Assembly (NCBI GenBank): GCA_903231505.1
Contig: CAFBRK010000184.1
Coordinates: 1-64,000 of the forward strand
Direction: 5' to 3'
Source: Olavius algarvensis associated proteobacterium Delta 3
GTDB lineage: Bacteria; Desulfobacterota; Desulfobacteria; Desulfobacterales; CAFBRK01
Length of the DNA stretch: 64,000 nt
Part shown: positions 9,530 to 19,007 of the stretch, in pieces
Layout of the letters: every line of letters starts with the position of its first letter
Numbering within the stretch: position 1 is the first letter of the stretch
Program-made: the position numbers and the translations under genes
Notes under the pieces: model-generated
What the model was told of the DNA's origin: nothing
What the model saw: only the letters and a program-made list of their open reading frames with translations
Database searches by the model: none

Positions 9530-10609
9530 TCAGCGAAGTTTCAGGGTGCTCATGGAGATGAGCGCCAGGGCAATGGCGATGATCCAGAACCGCACAATGA
9601 CCTTTGGTTCGGGCCACCCTTTCAATTCAAAGTGGTGATGCAGCGGGGCCATCCGGAATATCCGCTTGCCGTGGGTCACTTTGAAATATCCGACCTGGAA
9701 AATCACCGACAGTGCCTCAACAACGAAAATGCCGCCCACGATGACCAGCAGAATCTCCTGCTTGGTGATGACCGATACGGCCCCGAGCGCCGCACCCAGC
9801 GACAGGGAACCCACATCCCCCATGAATACCTGCGCCGGATAGGTGTTGAACCAAAGAAATCCCATCCCGGCACCGGCCACGGCACCGCAAAACACGGCCA
9901 CCTCCCCGCTGCCCGGCACGTAGCTGATCTGCAGATAGTCGGCAATTTTCACATGGCCCGCCACGTAGGCGAAAATCATATAGGTTACCGCTGCAATGAT
10001 CACCGGGCCGATGGCCAGTCCGTCGAGACCGTCGGTCAGATTCACGGCATTGGAGGTGCCGACAATGACTAGCACGACAAACAGCACATAGCCGGCCCCC
10101 AGGTCCGGCGACATCGTTTTTAAAAACGGAATCGTCACCCGCGTGTTGAAATCCGGGATAAAATACAGCAGGATACCGGTGGCCAGGGCCAGCATGACCT
10201 GCATCAGAAATTTTACGCGTACCGTCAGACCCCTGTTCCGCTTTTTGATCAGCATCAGGTAATCGTCGATAAACCCGATCGACCCGTATCCGACCACCAC
10301 CAGCAGTGCGATCCACACATACACGTTCGTCAGGTTGCACCAGAGGAGGGTAGACAGAACGATGGAGAACACGATCAGGGTGCCGCCCATGGTCGGCGTC
10401 CCGGCTTTTTTGTGATGGGTTTCGGGACCATCCGTACGGATGTATTGGCCGATCTGCAGTTCCGAGAGCCGTCGAATCACCCACGGACCGAAAATGAAAC
10501 AGATCAAAAAGGCCGTCAGGCTGGCATAGATCGTCCGAAACGTGATGTATCGAAACACGTTGAACACGGAAATCGACGTATGCAGCGGATATAGAAGGTG
10601 ATAGAACAT
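9530..10609 (-). CDS. mraY: Phospho-N-acetylmuramoyl-pentapeptide-transferase MraY
   Basis: MraY is the polytopic inner-membrane enzyme that transfers phospho-MurNAc-pentapeptide to undecaprenyl phosphate, making lipid I. The 359-residue protein has about ten hydrophobic segments, the TPTMGG motif (about residues 71-76), the acidic FIDDYLM motif, [12 protein letters not shown] and the cytoplasmic histidine loop [13 protein letters not shown], all diagnostic. It lies 34 bases after murF; that gap holds a short heptamer-periodic sequence. Length matches the family. Confidence 0.98.
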   Translation of the reverse strand: MFYHLLYPLHTSISVFNVFRYITFRTIYASLTAFLICFIFGPWVIRRLSELQIGQYIRTDGPETHHKKAGTPTMGGTLIVFSIVLSTLLWCNLTNVYVWIALLVVVGYGSIGFIDDYLMLIKKRNRGLTVRVKFLMQVMLALATGILLYFIPDFNTRVTIPFLKTMSPDLGAGYVLFVVLVIVGTSNAVNLTDGLDGLAIGPVIIAAVTYMIFAYVAGHVKIADYLQISYVPGSGEVAVFCGAVAGAGMGFLWFNTYPAQVFMGDVGSLSLGAALGAVSVITKQEILLVIVGGIFVVEALSVIFQVGYFKVTHGKRIFRMAPLHHHFELKGWPEPKVIVRFWIIAIALALISMSTLKLR

Positions 10610-10610
10610 A

Positions 10611-10658
10611 GTTAGGTACTGGTTATTTGGTTTTTGAAATTTGTCATTTGGTATTTTC
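10611..10658. repeat. Short heptamer-periodic sequence between murF and mraY
   Basis: The 34-base murF-mraY gap and the last codons of murF form a T/G-rich series with 7-base spacing (units such as ACTGGTT, ATTTGGT, TTTTGAA, ATTTGTC, ATTTGGT, read on the plus strand). It is a small example of the periodic intergenic sequences found at several places in this window. The spacing is visible directly; a function is not. Confidence 0.5.
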
Positions 10659-12101
10659 TCCGGCCCATTCCAAAAGCCTGGCCACCACTTTTTCCATTCC
10701 CATAGCCCGGGAGCCTTTCACAACGATCCAGTCCCCCGGTTCCAGCCATTCCACCAGATCGTCTGCGATGCTCGTACGGCTTCCGGTGACGATGGCCTCT
10801 GGCGGCATCCCGCCTTCGGCTGCCCCGGCCCCCACTTGTTCGGCAAACTCTCCGGCAGCATACAGGCGGGTGATATTCGATCGGGCACACAGCAGACCGA
10901 TGTCCCGGTGCAGATCTGCGGCACCGTTACCCAGTTCTTTCATGTCTCCGGCGACCATAACGCTTCGGCCGGCCCGGCTCGCTCCCTGAAGCGTCTCGAT
11001 GGCTGCGGCCATGGAAGCCGGATTGGCATTGTAGGTGTCGTCTATGATATGGATGCCTTTCGCTGTGTTCCGAACATTGAGACGACCCTGAACCGGTCGA
11101 AATGCGTCGAGGCCCTCCCGAATCTCGTTCGGTGTGAGCCCGGCCAGATACCCAACGGCAGCCGCCGCCAGTGCGTTGGAGACCATAAATGGTCCCGGTG
11201 TATTGAGTCGGATCGGTACCCGGGTGCCGGCCAGATCCAGGTCAAAGGACATTCCGTTCGGTGTTGATGCCATGGTTTCCGCCCGAATGTCCGCGTCCTT
11301 GTCCCACCCGTACATCAGCGTCTTCTGAACGGCCCGTTCGGCGAGGGTTCGGATTCTTGGGTCATCGGCATTGAGCACCGCCCGTTTGTCTGCTGCCATT
11401 TCGTCCAGGAGTTCACCTTTTGCGGCCATCACCCCTTCTATTGAGCCGACGCCTTCCAGGTGGGCCGGGCCGATGTTGGTGATGACCCCGATATCGGGGT
11501 CACACATTCGGGTGAGCCGGGCAATTTCACCGAAATGGTTCATACCCAACTCCAGTACCGCCCACTGATGGTCCGGGCGGAGCCGAAACAGGGTCAGGGG
11601 CACCCCCACTTCATTGTTGAAATTCCGCTCAGGAAATAACGTTCGATATCGTCTGGACATGACCGAAACGATCATCTCCCGGGTGGAGGTTTTGCCGTTG
11701 GAGCCGGTGATGGCCACCACCGGTATGGCCGAGAGTCTGCGGATGAAGGTGGCCAGCTGGCCCAGGGCGCCCATCGTATCCGGAACGCTCACACAGAAGA
11801 TCCCGCGGACGGCCCAGTCCGATACCGGGAATCGCTCGAGTTCTGCCTCCGAGATCACCACGCCCCGGACTCCAGCGGACACTGCCTCTTCCACAAATCG
11901 GTGTCCGTCATGGGTCTCCCCTCGAATCGCCACAAACAGAGCATCCTGTGGAATGGCGCGGGAATCCGTTTCGATGGATCCGAATACGGCATCCGGCGCG
12001 CCGGCCACACATGTCCCCCCGGTGGCCTCCAGAATGTTGGTGCCGGTCCATGTCCATGGGGTTGCCTGTTGCACGATGCGTGTGTCCTCTTTAGGGATCA
12101 C
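10644..12101 (-). CDS. murF: UDP-MurNAc-tripeptide--D-Ala-D-Ala ligase MurF
   Basis: MurF adds the D-Ala-D-Ala dipeptide to UDP-MurNAc-tripeptide, completing the cytoplasmic pentapeptide precursor. The 485-residue product has the ATP loop [13 protein letters not shown] (about 134-146), [10 protein letters not shown] and the [12 protein letters not shown] motif characteristic of MurF. The frame opens with GTG at 12101 and no clear Shine-Dalgarno is seen, so the exact start is uncertain. A 193-base gap separates it from murE, the largest gap in the cluster. Confidence 0.96.
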   Translation of the reverse strand: MIPKEDTRIVQQATPWTWTGTNILEATGGTCVAGAPDAVFGSIETDSRAIPQDALFVAIRGETHDGHRFVEEAVSAGVRGVVISEAELERFPVSDWAVRGIFCVSVPDTMGALGQLATFIRRLSAIPVVAITGSNGKTSTREMIVSVMSRRYRTLFPERNFNNEVGVPLTLFRLRPDHQWAVLELGMNHFGEIARLTRMCDPDIGVITNIGPAHLEGVGSIEGVMAAKGELLDEMAADKRAVLNADDPRIRTLAERAVQKTLMYGWDKDADIRAETMASTPNGMSFDLDLAGTRVPIRLNTPGPFMVSNALAAAAVGYLAGLTPNEIREGLDAFRPVQGRLNVRNTAKGIHIIDDTYNANPASMAAAIETLQGASRAGRSVMVAGDMKELGNGAADLHRDIGLLCARSNITRLYAAGEFAEQVGAGAAEGGMPPEAIVTGSRTSIADDLVEWLEPGDWIVVKGSRAMGMEKVVARLLEWAGENTK

Positions 12102-12221
12102 CGCGGAGGCCCCGGTGGCCAGTTAAAAGACGGGCTTTGCCCTACCGGAAGATGGGGATAACGCAAAACCTTGTAAAATCGGTAATCGTCTTTCACGCCG
12201 GGTGCCTCCACGGTGAGCGTT

Positions 12222-12256
12222 AAAAAGGTTAAAAGTTAAAAGCTGAAAGCGTGGGG
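12222..12256. repeat. Short heptamer-periodic sequence in the murE-murF gap
   Basis: A purine-rich stretch with 7-base spacing (AAGGTTA, AAAGTTA, AAAGCTG, AAAGCGT) lies in the 193-base gap between murE and murF. The AAAGCTG-type unit is the same as one in the long array at 54991-55207. No promoter or terminator is evident in the gap. Confidence 0.5.
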
Positions 12257-12294
12257 CCTTGCCTCAAAGCGTCGATCCCGCACGCTGTGTTCAT

Positions 12295-13842
12295 TCAACG
12301 TTTCGCGTTTATTTCTTTCAGGGCGGATTCGGCCTCTTTTCGGTCGTCGAAAGGGACGGTTTCCGTTCCGATAAGTTGATATGGTTCATGCCCTTTTCCG
12401 GCGATCAGAACAATGTCGCCGGGGCGGGCTGCGGTGATGGCCATGCGGATTGCCTGCTTCCGATCCGGCTCTACAATAAAGCCTCGGCGACCGGGATCAT
12501 CTCCGAGATCCGATGGAGACAGCTCACTTACGGTTTCTTTCCGGACCCCTTGAAGGATCTCTTCGATAATCTCAAGGGGCGGCTCGGTGCGCGGATTGTC
12601 AGAGGTGACCACCGCCACATCACAACGCCGAGCGGCGATGTGTCCCATTTCGGGACGCTTGGTGCGGTCCCGGTCCCCGCCGCAACCAAACAGACAAATG
12701 ATACGTCCGGCCCCCAAGCCGCTCAGCGCACCGATCACATGATCGAGCGCATCCGGGGTGTGGGCATAATCGACGTAGATGAACCGGCCTTTGGGATCCG
12801 ACACCGGTTCCAGCCGACCGGGAACGGCCCCGAGCTTCTCGATTCCCCCAGCGATGGTTCCCCCGGGTATCCCCAGGGCCAGACCCACACCGACGGCGGA
12901 CATCAGGTTCGCCAGGTTATGGGGCCCCACCAGTGTTGAACGGATACCCATCGGCCCCCTGGGGGTGCTCAGACGGACGGAAATCCCCCGGCGGTCCAGT
13001 TGGGACTGGATCGGATGCACCGCGGCTCCGCTGTCGAAGCCGGTGGCGATGATGTCCCCGGAAAATGCCCGGCTCAACTCACGGCCTTTCGGATCGCTCA
13101 CATGGATGACGGCTGTTTTTTTCGCTTTCGGGTTTTCCGGTCCGAGGCATTCGGTAAACATCCGTTTTTTGCTGCTCCAGTAAGCGTCCATTGTCCGATG
13201 AAAGTCGAGATGGTCCTTTGTCAAGTTTGTAAATACGCCGATGTCCAGGTAGCAGTCATGGATCCGGTTCAGCGCCAGGGCATGGGAAGACACTTCCATG
13301 ACAACATGGGAGACGCCGTGATCACGCATTTCGGCCAGAATCCGTTGGAGATCGATGGATTCGGGGGTGGTCACCGGATTGTCGAACGCTTGCCCACCGA
13401 AGCGGTAATTGATCGTACCGATCACGCCTGCAGAGAGCCCGTGATGCGCCAGGATGCTTTCGATCAGATAGGCCGTGGTCGTTTTGCCGTTGGTTCCGGT
13501 AATGCCGACAAGGACCATCCGCTCCGAAGGGCGGCCATAAAATTCCGACGACAGCAGGGCCAGCGCCCGGCGGCTGTCGTTCACTTGGACAACCACCGCA
13601 TCCCTGGCCAATGGGCGTTGGGCGACGACCGCCGTTGCCCCCCGCTCCAGGGCCTGGTCCACATAATCGTGACCGTCGGCGGCAAAGCCGGAAATCGCGA
13701 CGAACAGGCCGCCGGCTTGGACATCCTGGGCTCTGCAATGAACCGATTGGATCTCCATGTCCTGAACTGTTTTCAAAGAGCGGTCTTGGGGTGTCTGCAG
13801 CCGCCGGACTTCCAGCCGGTTCAGCAGACGGGCCAGTTTCAA
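12295..13842 (-). CDS. murE: UDP-MurNAc-L-Ala-D-Glu--meso-diaminopimelate ligase MurE
   Basis: MurE adds the third residue of the stem peptide. The 515-residue protein has the ATP loop GTNGKTTTAYLIE (about 115-127), DYAHTPDAL, and the substrate motif DNPR (in VVTSDNPRTEPP), which in the family selects meso-diaminopimelate over lysine. This supports DAP-type peptidoglycan and a Gram-negative host. The start overlaps the ftsI stop codon by four bases. Length is typical. Confidence 0.97.
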   Translation of the reverse strand: MKLARLLNRLEVRRLQTPQDRSLKTVQDMEIQSVHCRAQDVQAGGLFVAISGFAADGHDYVDQALERGATAVVAQRPLARDAVVVQVNDSRRALALLSSEFYGRPSERMVLVGITGTNGKTTTAYLIESILAHHGLSAGVIGTINYRFGGQAFDNPVTTPESIDLQRILAEMRDHGVSHVVMEVSSHALALNRIHDCYLDIGVFTNLTKDHLDFHRTMDAYWSSKKRMFTECLGPENPKAKKTAVIHVSDPKGRELSRAFSGDIIATGFDSGAAVHPIQSQLDRRGISVRLSTPRGPMGIRSTLVGPHNLANLMSAVGVGLALGIPGGTIAGGIEKLGAVPGRLEPVSDPKGRFIYVDYAHTPDALDHVIGALSGLGAGRIICLFGCGGDRDRTKRPEMGHIAARRCDVAVVTSDNPRTEPPLEIIEEILQGVRKETVSELSPSDLGDDPGRRGFIVEPDRKQAIRMAITAARPGDIVLIAGKGHEPYQLIGTETVPFDDRKEAESALKEINAKR

Positions 13843-15575
13843 CTGGCCACCCCCCTGGTGGTTGACGCCGTCAGGCGCTTTTCGTCCGACTCGGGCGATA
13901 TATTCAGATGGTGCAAGGTCTCTTCGACGATCTGCTTGAACACCGGTGCTGCGACCACCCCGCCGTAGTGGGATCCTTTGGGCTCGTCGAATACCACCAG
14001 GACGGCGACTTCCGGATGGTCGGCCGGCGCAAATCCGACAAACGACGCCATATAGCGGTCCTTGGCATACGCACCGTTTTCGTCCGGTTTTTGTGCCGTG
14101 CCTGTCTTGCCGCCGGCGGTATAGCCATCCAGTGCGGCATATCGGCCGGTACCGTTTTTACTGACGACCGTTCCCATGATGCGCCGCAGCGCCCGGGCTG
14201 TCGCGGGCGAGATGGCCTGACGTATCCGGGTCGGTTCGAAACGCTGGAGCGGGCGGCCGTTCTGGTCCGTGACGGCCTGAACCACGAAGGGTTTCATCAA
14301 ACGCCCGCCGTTGGCTATGGCAGCGGTGGCCGTCACAAGCTGGATGGCGGTCACCGCGATGCCCTGGCCGAATGCAATGGCGGCCTGATCCATCTCTGTC
14401 CACCGACGATAATGGGACAGGCTGCCGTCGATTTCGCCCGGACAGTCGATGGCGGTTTTTTCACCGAAACCGAAACGGCGCAAGGTGAGATACATTGTTT
14501 CGGGACCAAGCTGCTGGCTGATTTTCACGGCGCCGATATTGCTTGAAACCATCACAATCTCTTCGATGGTTAACGTGTCGTGCTTTCGGGTGTCATGGAT
14601 GGTATGCCGGCCGAGCTGATATCGCCCCCTTTCACAGAAAAAGGGTGTGTCCGCAGAGAGGCCCCCGTGCTCCAGGGCAGCGGCGGCTGTAAAGATTTTC
14701 ATGGTGGATCCCGGTTCGAAGGAGTCCGTGATCGCGCGGTTTCGCCACAGGTTTGGATCGAACCGGTGAAACGCATTGGGATTAAATGTCGGCGCGTGTG
14801 CCAGGGCGAGAACGGCTCCGGTTTCCGGTCGAAGCACAATGGCTATTGCCGACGCCGCGTCATATCGGCTGACCGCCTCCTTAAGGCTCTTTTCCACGAT
14901 GAACTGAATGGTCTGGTCAATGGTCAGCACAATATTTCGACCCGCCGGCGGGCTGCTTCCCATGGTGCCGCTTTCGAATCCCCGGCCTAACGCATCCTTG
15001 AGGACCGTTGTCGTTCGCCCATCTGCTTTGAGCAGGTCATTATATAGATATTCCAGGCCTTCCAGCCCCTGGCCGTCGATACCGGCAAATCCGAGCACCT
15101 GGGCGGCGATGACCTTGTTGGGATAGAAACGGCTGTATTCAGGTATGAAATCGATTCCGGCCATATCCAATTGCCGGACCGCACGGGCCTCCTTGGGTGT
15201 TGCCTGCCGTTTGAGCCAGACAAACGCGTTTCGGGTGTTGAGCTTTTCCGCGATGGCTTGGGGATCCGAGGACAGTACCGGTGCCAATGCGGATGCCGCC
15301 GACATCCTGTCCGGGATCCGTGACGGATATGCAGCCAGAGATTGTCCGTTGATACTGACCGCCATGGGCTGCAACCGCGAATCTAAAATATTACCCCGTT
15401 TGCCCGGTGTCTTCATCAGGGTCTCATACTGATTGGCCGCGCGTTCGGACAGCCATGACGTTTGCCAAACCTGAAGGTAGGCCGCCTTGCCTCCGACAAC
15501 AATGAACATCCCGGAAAAGAATAGACCGATGACCATGATGCGGGTATTCATTTTCTGATGTGATTTGGATGTCAT
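13839..15575 (-). CDS. ftsI: Septal transpeptidase FtsI (PBP3, class B PBP)
   Basis: FtsI is the septum-specific DD-transpeptidase that cross-links peptidoglycan made by FtsW. The 578-residue protein has one N-terminal membrane anchor (about 11-30, IMVIGLFFSGMFIVVGGKAA), a dimerisation domain, and the three penicillin-binding motifs: STMK with the acylated serine (about residue 289), SSN (about 342) and KTGT (about 488). No PASTA domain follows, which separates it from SpoVD-type proteins. It overlaps both ftsL and murE by four bases. Confidence 0.96.
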   Translation of the reverse strand: MTSKSHQKMNTRIMVIGLFFSGMFIVVGGKAAYLQVWQTSWLSERAANQYETLMKTPGKRGNILDSRLQPMAVSINGQSLAAYPSRIPDRMSAASALAPVLSSDPQAIAEKLNTRNAFVWLKRQATPKEARAVRQLDMAGIDFIPEYSRFYPNKVIAAQVLGFAGIDGQGLEGLEYLYNDLLKADGRTTTVLKDALGRGFESGTMGSSPPAGRNIVLTIDQTIQFIVEKSLKEAVSRYDAASAIAIVLRPETGAVLALAHAPTFNPNAFHRFDPNLWRNRAITDSFEPGSTMKIFTAAAALEHGGLSADTPFFCERGRYQLGRHTIHDTRKHDTLTIEEIVMVSSNIGAVKISQQLGPETMYLTLRRFGFGEKTAIDCPGEIDGSLSHYRRWTEMDQAAIAFGQGIAVTAIQLVTATAAIANGGRLMKPFVVQAVTDQNGRPLQRFEPTRIRQAISPATARALRRIMGTVVSKNGTGRYAALDGYTAGGKTGTAQKPDENGAYAKDRYMASFVGFAPADHPEVAVLVVFDEPKGSHYGGVVAAPVFKQIVEETLHHLNISPESDEKRLTASTTRGVAS

Positions 15576-15868
15576 GGCAGCACAATTGTCTGTTTGGCAT
15601 CGGGTATTTTCAACCCCAGCCGGGTACGGGCAATTTTGGCGATTCTTGCCGGGGACTTGAGCCGCGCCAGCTCTATCTTCAGACTGCTCTTCAGTTTGAG
15701 CAGATGCTGGTGCCGCCGCGTCTCCTCATTGATGTGGTAGCCGATGTCGACGGATTGGACACGGCACCACGTGTAAAAGAGCAGTTCCAATACAAACAGC
15801 ATGAGCAGAACCATCCAAATGCCGGTGATCTCCGGATGACGGACCGTTTTTCGGTTGCGTGCGACCAT
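15572..15868 (-). CDS. ftsL: Cell division protein FtsL
   Basis: FtsL is a small bitopic protein that forms the FtsQLB complex and activates FtsWI. The 98-residue product has a short basic tail, one membrane segment (about 16-36, ITGIWMVLLMLFVLELLFY) and a following heptad-like stretch from about 45 to 80 consistent with a periplasmic coiled coil. Sequence conservation in this family is very low, so the assignment depends on topology and the position between rsmH and ftsI. Confidence 0.85.
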   Translation of the reverse strand: MVARNRKTVRHPEITGIWMVLLMLFVLELLFYTWCRVQSVDIGYHINEETRRHQHLLKLKSSLKIELARLKSPARIAKIARTRLGLKIPDAKQTIVLP

Positions 15869-15896
15869 GATGCTGTCCGTAATGCTTCCCGCTCCG

Positions 15897-16835
15897 TTAC
15901 AACCGCTGGGCAGCCCTTAACCGCGTGCTCCGGGCCAACGGATTTTTCTGTACTTCGGCATCCGTCGGCCGGAGGGGTTTTCGGGTGACGATTCGCATCC
16001 GGGGCGATCCGCTGCAGATGCACCGGGGCATGCCGGGGGGGCATGTGCATCCCGATGCCATATTCTTGAGCTGGTGCTTTACAATTCGATCTTCCAGGGA
16101 ATGAAAGGATAATGCGCAGAATCGACCACCTGGATTCAGCCAGTCGCAGAGGTGATCCATGAAGGTCTCGAGTTCCTCCAGTTCTCTGTTCACGGCGATG
16201 CGTAATGCCATAAACACCCGAGTCGCCGGGTGGATGCGTTGGCGGGCCGGCGATTTTGCAGGAATCGCCTGCCGCACAATCCTGGACAGCTTCCGCGTGG
16301 TGGTGATTCGGGACCGTCTCCGATCCTGAACAATACGGTGAGCGATCCTGCCGGCCCAACGCTCTTCCCCGTAATCTCGGAAAATGCGTTTAAGCTCGAC
16401 TTCCGAGAGCCGGTTCACCAGGTCTGCGGCGGTCGTTCGGGTTCCGGTATCCATTCGCATGTCCAATGGCTCGTCTTTGCGGAAACTGAACCCGCGGCCG
16501 CTCGACTCGATCTGGTATCGAGACATGCCCAGATCCAGTAATATGCCGTCCACCCCATCTAAATCCAGCTCGTCGAGTACGTCCCCCAATTGCGTGTAGC
16601 TGCCCTGATAAAGGCGTACACGACGCGAAAAAGACGCTAATTCGGCAGTTGCGTGGGCAATCGCGGCGGCATCCCGATCGATGCCGATCAGGAGCCCTTC
16701 CGGAAGTATCCGTTCCGCAATGGCTTTGGCATGACCTGCGCCCCCGACGGTAGCGTCTACCATGGTCTTTCCCTTTGCGCAGTGTAATGCTCCGATGGCT
16801 TCATCTCGCATCACGGGAGTGTGCTGAAACACCAT
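15897..16835 (-). CDS. rsmH: 16S rRNA m4C1402 methyltransferase RsmH (MraW)
   Basis: RsmH methylates N4 of C1402 in 16S rRNA using S-adenosylmethionine. The 312-residue protein starts with FQHTPVMRDEAIGAL, has the SAM motif MVDATVGGAGHAKAI, DGILLDLGMSRYQIES and the downstream FRKDEPLDMRMD and LSFHSLEDRIVK motifs that are diagnostic. It is the second gene of the cluster, 52 bases after mraZ. Although an rRNA modification enzyme, its place in dcw is almost universal. Confidence 0.97.
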   Translation of the reverse strand: MVFQHTPVMRDEAIGALHCAKGKTMVDATVGGAGHAKAIAERILPEGLLIGIDRDAAAIAHATAELASFSRRVRLYQGSYTQLGDVLDELDLDGVDGILLDLGMSRYQIESSGRGFSFRKDEPLDMRMDTGTRTTAADLVNRLSEVELKRIFRDYGEERWAGRIAHRIVQDRRRSRITTTRKLSRIVRQAIPAKSPARQRIHPATRVFMALRIAVNRELEELETFMDHLCDWLNPGGRFCALSFHSLEDRIVKHQLKNMASGCTCPPGMPRCICSGSPRMRIVTRKPLRPTDAEVQKNPLARSTRLRAAQRL

Positions 16836-16887
16836 GGACCGGGTCCCCCTGTGGGGCGCCTGTGTTCCGGGGTGACCAAAAGTCGGG

Positions 16888-17334
16888 CTACAGGCCTAGT
16901 TTGGATATCTCGCTCCGGACGTCCTCCCTCTGCAGGTCTTTTTCCATTGCCAGATTTTCGTTCTCCCAATGTTCCCGTGACCAGATTTCGAAATGGTCCA
17001 ATACCCCCACCAGAACGATATCTTTCTGGATGTCTGCGTATTGCCGCAGGGTCGGCGGTACCAGAATCCGCCCCTGTTTGTCACAGGGACAATCAAAGGC
17101 GCCGCCGACGAACACCCTTCGGAACCGCCGCAGGGAATCGCTTTTTTCGGCCAGAGACAGCACACGGGATTCGATTTTGCTCCACTCCGCGTGTGTGTAT
17201 GCGAAAAGACAGGAATCCATCCGGGAGACCATAACCCCGTCTCCGCCGCCGGCCCGGATGATGTCCTTGAACCTGGCCGGGATAATGATGCGACCTTTGT
17301 CGTCGATGGTATGAAAGGAGCTGCCTCGAAACAT
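16888..17334 (-). CDS. mraZ: Transcriptional regulator MraZ
   Basis: MraZ is a DNA-binding protein with two AbrB-like swapped-hairpin domains that regulates its own dcw operon. The 148-residue protein has the conserved N-terminal FRGSSFHTIDDKGRI and IIPARFKD segments and the second-repeat CDKQGRILVPPTLR. It is the first gene of the cluster, with MraZ-box-like direct repeats overlapping the predicted transcription start (17402-17417), so autoregulation is likely. Only a weak Shine-Dalgarno (AGAG) precedes the ATG. Confidence 0.95.
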   Translation of the reverse strand: MFRGSSFHTIDDKGRIIIPARFKDIIRAGGGDGVMVSRMDSCLFAYTHAEWSKIESRVLSLAEKSDSLRRFRRVFVGGAFDCPCDKQGRILVPPTLRQYADIQKDIVLVGVLDHFEIWSREHWENENLAMEKDLQREDVRSEISKLGL

Positions 17335-17401
17335 GGGCTCTATACTCTTTTGGCAACGCCGGCACCGGTTATTGGAAGAAATGGATGCATCTGTATATCA
17401 T

Positions 17402-17417
17402 CCACTTTACTCCACTT
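17402..17417 (-). promoter_or_regulatory. Putative MraZ operator upstream of mraZ
   Basis: Read on the minus strand the site is two direct repeats, AAGTGGAG then AAGTGGAT, starting 10 bases apart. Known MraZ boxes are short GTGG/TGGG-type direct repeats with 10-bp period just upstream of mraZ. These repeats lie immediately downstream of the predicted -10 element, overlapping the expected transcription start, where bound MraZ would repress. Confidence 0.6.
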
Positions 17418-17425
17418 ATATCAAG

Positions 17426-17454
17426 ATAAAACCGCAAATATCGGAAAGTGTCAA
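17426..17454 (-). promoter_or_regulatory. Sigma70-type promoter of mraZ and the dcw cluster
   Basis: On the minus strand a perfect -35 hexamer TTGACA (17454-17449) is followed after 17 bases by TTTTAT (17431-17426), matching four of six -10 positions. Directly upstream lies an A/T-rich tract of about 40 bases that could act as an UP element. The mraZ ATG is about 85 bases downstream of the expected start. Confidence 0.6.
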
Positions 17455-17531
17455 GAAAAAAGTTATTTATGAATAAAATTTTTTATAATGATTATTGAAT
17501 GTTAAATCGAAAAAAGTCAACATGAATCGAA

Positions 17532-17547
17532 GTGGGAATTTGTGGAG
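17532..17547 (+). promoter_or_regulatory. Second MraZ-box-like repeat pair, opposite orientation
   Basis: On the plus strand GTGGGA and GTGGAG occur with the same 10-base period as the mraZ operator repeats, about 130 bases away and in opposite orientation. It might be a distal MraZ site. The motif is short and could arise by chance, so the call is tentative. Confidence 0.35.
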
Positions 17548-17987
17548 AATAAATTAAAACATGTATTTTTAACGCAACAGCCCGGTGAATTGATCGGCCA
17601 GAATATCCGAGGGCGGCGCCACATATATGTTAAGTAAACTGCAACATATTGATTTTAAATTATTATTTTTTGAGCTGGACCCCCGCCCGGGCGAGCGGGA
17701 CAGTCCGGACGGTGCCGATGGTGCGCATCGCAGAAGAGCCGTTACATGTCGGGGATGAAAGTGGAGGAAAGTGAGCCATTTCACACGATCGGGATCGGTT
17801 TAACCGGCGGTATGGTTTTACATGTTGATCCGGTGCGGGATCTGTGTCTATAAAATCCGGTTAATTCGACCTGAAAATTGCACGACCCTGTCGTCGTGCG
17901 TTGTCCGGGTTCCGTTCTGATCCGCGTCCTGTAGCTTCCGCGGCCAGACCGGAGCGTTATCGCAGAAAAGAGGACGATTATTAAACC

Positions 17988-18929
17988 GTGATCCCTGCGC
18001 CGTTCGAAGGCCCTGAAAAGAAGCTCGAGATTCTGCTGACGACTCCCCAGAGCAGGCTGAGGCCCAATAGGGACGGTCGCTGGCATCGTGTTTCACGCGC
18101 CAGCCAGGCGGCGATTATCAGTTCCATATCCAATGCATCCCTGGATGCGTACCTGTTGTCGGAATCCAGCCTGTTTGTCTGGGAAGATCGGATTCTGATG
18201 ATTACCTGCGGCAGCACCACCCCGTTGGATGCCATACCGGAAATTATGGCCCTTTCGGGACCCGGAAACGTCGCCATGGTGTTCTATGAACGGAAAAACT
18301 TCCTGTTCCCCGAGAATCAGCCGTCTGATTTCGAAACGGATGCCGCCGTCATGGAGGGGTATTTTCCCGGCAGGAGCTATCGTTTCGGGCCGGCCAACGC
18401 CGATCATGTGCATGTCTTTATTTCATCCCCTTCCCCGGGCCTCCCTGAACAGGATGTCACATTTCAGATTCTGATGAGCCATTTGCCATCGACTGTGGCT
18501 GAGCGGTACACAGCGGATAACGGACAGAACGCCGTCAGAACATTGCAAGAGGATATTTTGAACCTTTACCCCGGCATGGAATTCGATAGCCACCTGTTTT
18601 CACCGTTCGGCACCTCTATGAACGGTATCCGGGATGCAAACTATCTTACGGTCCATGTGACACCCCAACGGGAAGGATCTTACACCAGCTTTGAAACCAA
18701 TGTGATCGCCGACGACTACTCCGATACGACGGATTTGATGGTGTCGCTTTTCAAGCCACAACGGTTTTCGATTGTCCTGACCAGCAGTATGGACGGCAGC
18801 TGTCTGCCCCTGCACGACAACATCGGAAGCTGGATACCCGGGTACACGATAACCGAAAGAAGTCTGAACCAGTTCGATTGCGGATACGCCATGACGTTCC
18901 TGAACTGCATACAGGCGGACAGCCCATAA
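17988..18929 (+). CDS. S-adenosylmethionine decarboxylase, eukaryotic (AMD1) type
   Basis: This 313-residue protein is a self-processing, pyruvoyl-dependent decarboxylase that makes the aminopropyl donor for spermidine. By eye it aligns with human AMD1, not with bacterial SpeD: FEGPEKKLEIL at the N-terminus (Glu7, Glu10), the cleavage motif YLLSESSLFV (Glu59/Ser60, Ser60 becoming pyruvoyl), Cys74 in ITCGSTT, Ser210 in TSMNG and His223 in VHVTP. One ligand differs: the Glu after HVTP in human is Gln227 here. It starts at GTG; an in-frame stop lies two codons upstream. The spermidine synthase gene follows, supporting the role. Confidence 0.92.
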   Translation: MIPAPFEGPEKKLEILLTTPQSRLRPNRDGRWHRVSRASQAAIISSISNASLDAYLLSESSLFVWEDRILMITCGSTTPLDAIPEIMALSGPGNVAMVFYERKNFLFPENQPSDFETDAAVMEGYFPGRSYRFGPANADHVHVFISSPSPGLPEQDVTFQILMSHLPSTVAERYTADNGQNAVRTLQEDILNLYPGMEFDSHLFSPFGTSMNGIRDANYLTVHVTPQREGSYTSFETNVIADDYSDTTDLMVSLFKPQRFSIVLTSSMDGSCLPLHDNIGSWIPGYTITERSLNQFDCGYAMTFLNCIQADSP

Positions 18930-19007
18930 CGACGCGGACAGCACCGTTATGACGGCACGGCGGGGTGCCGATCGCTATCGTCGATGTCGACAGAGGAGAT
19001 ACCGTTC

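Larger units (their letters stand above)
17335..17987. other. Intergenic region between mraZ and speD (divergent)
   Basis: This 650-base gap separates divergent transcription units and has no supported gene. From the mraZ side it contains the mraZ promoter and operator-like repeats, an A/T-rich tract (about 17455-17580) upstream of the mraZ -35 element, and a second MraZ-box-like pair on the opposite strand. Nearer speD it has a small hairpin at 17880-17899 (7-bp stem GCACGAC, 6-base loop). The leader of the plus-strand unit could start anywhere upstream of the hairpin; no convincing promoter is seen for it. Confidence 0.5.
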
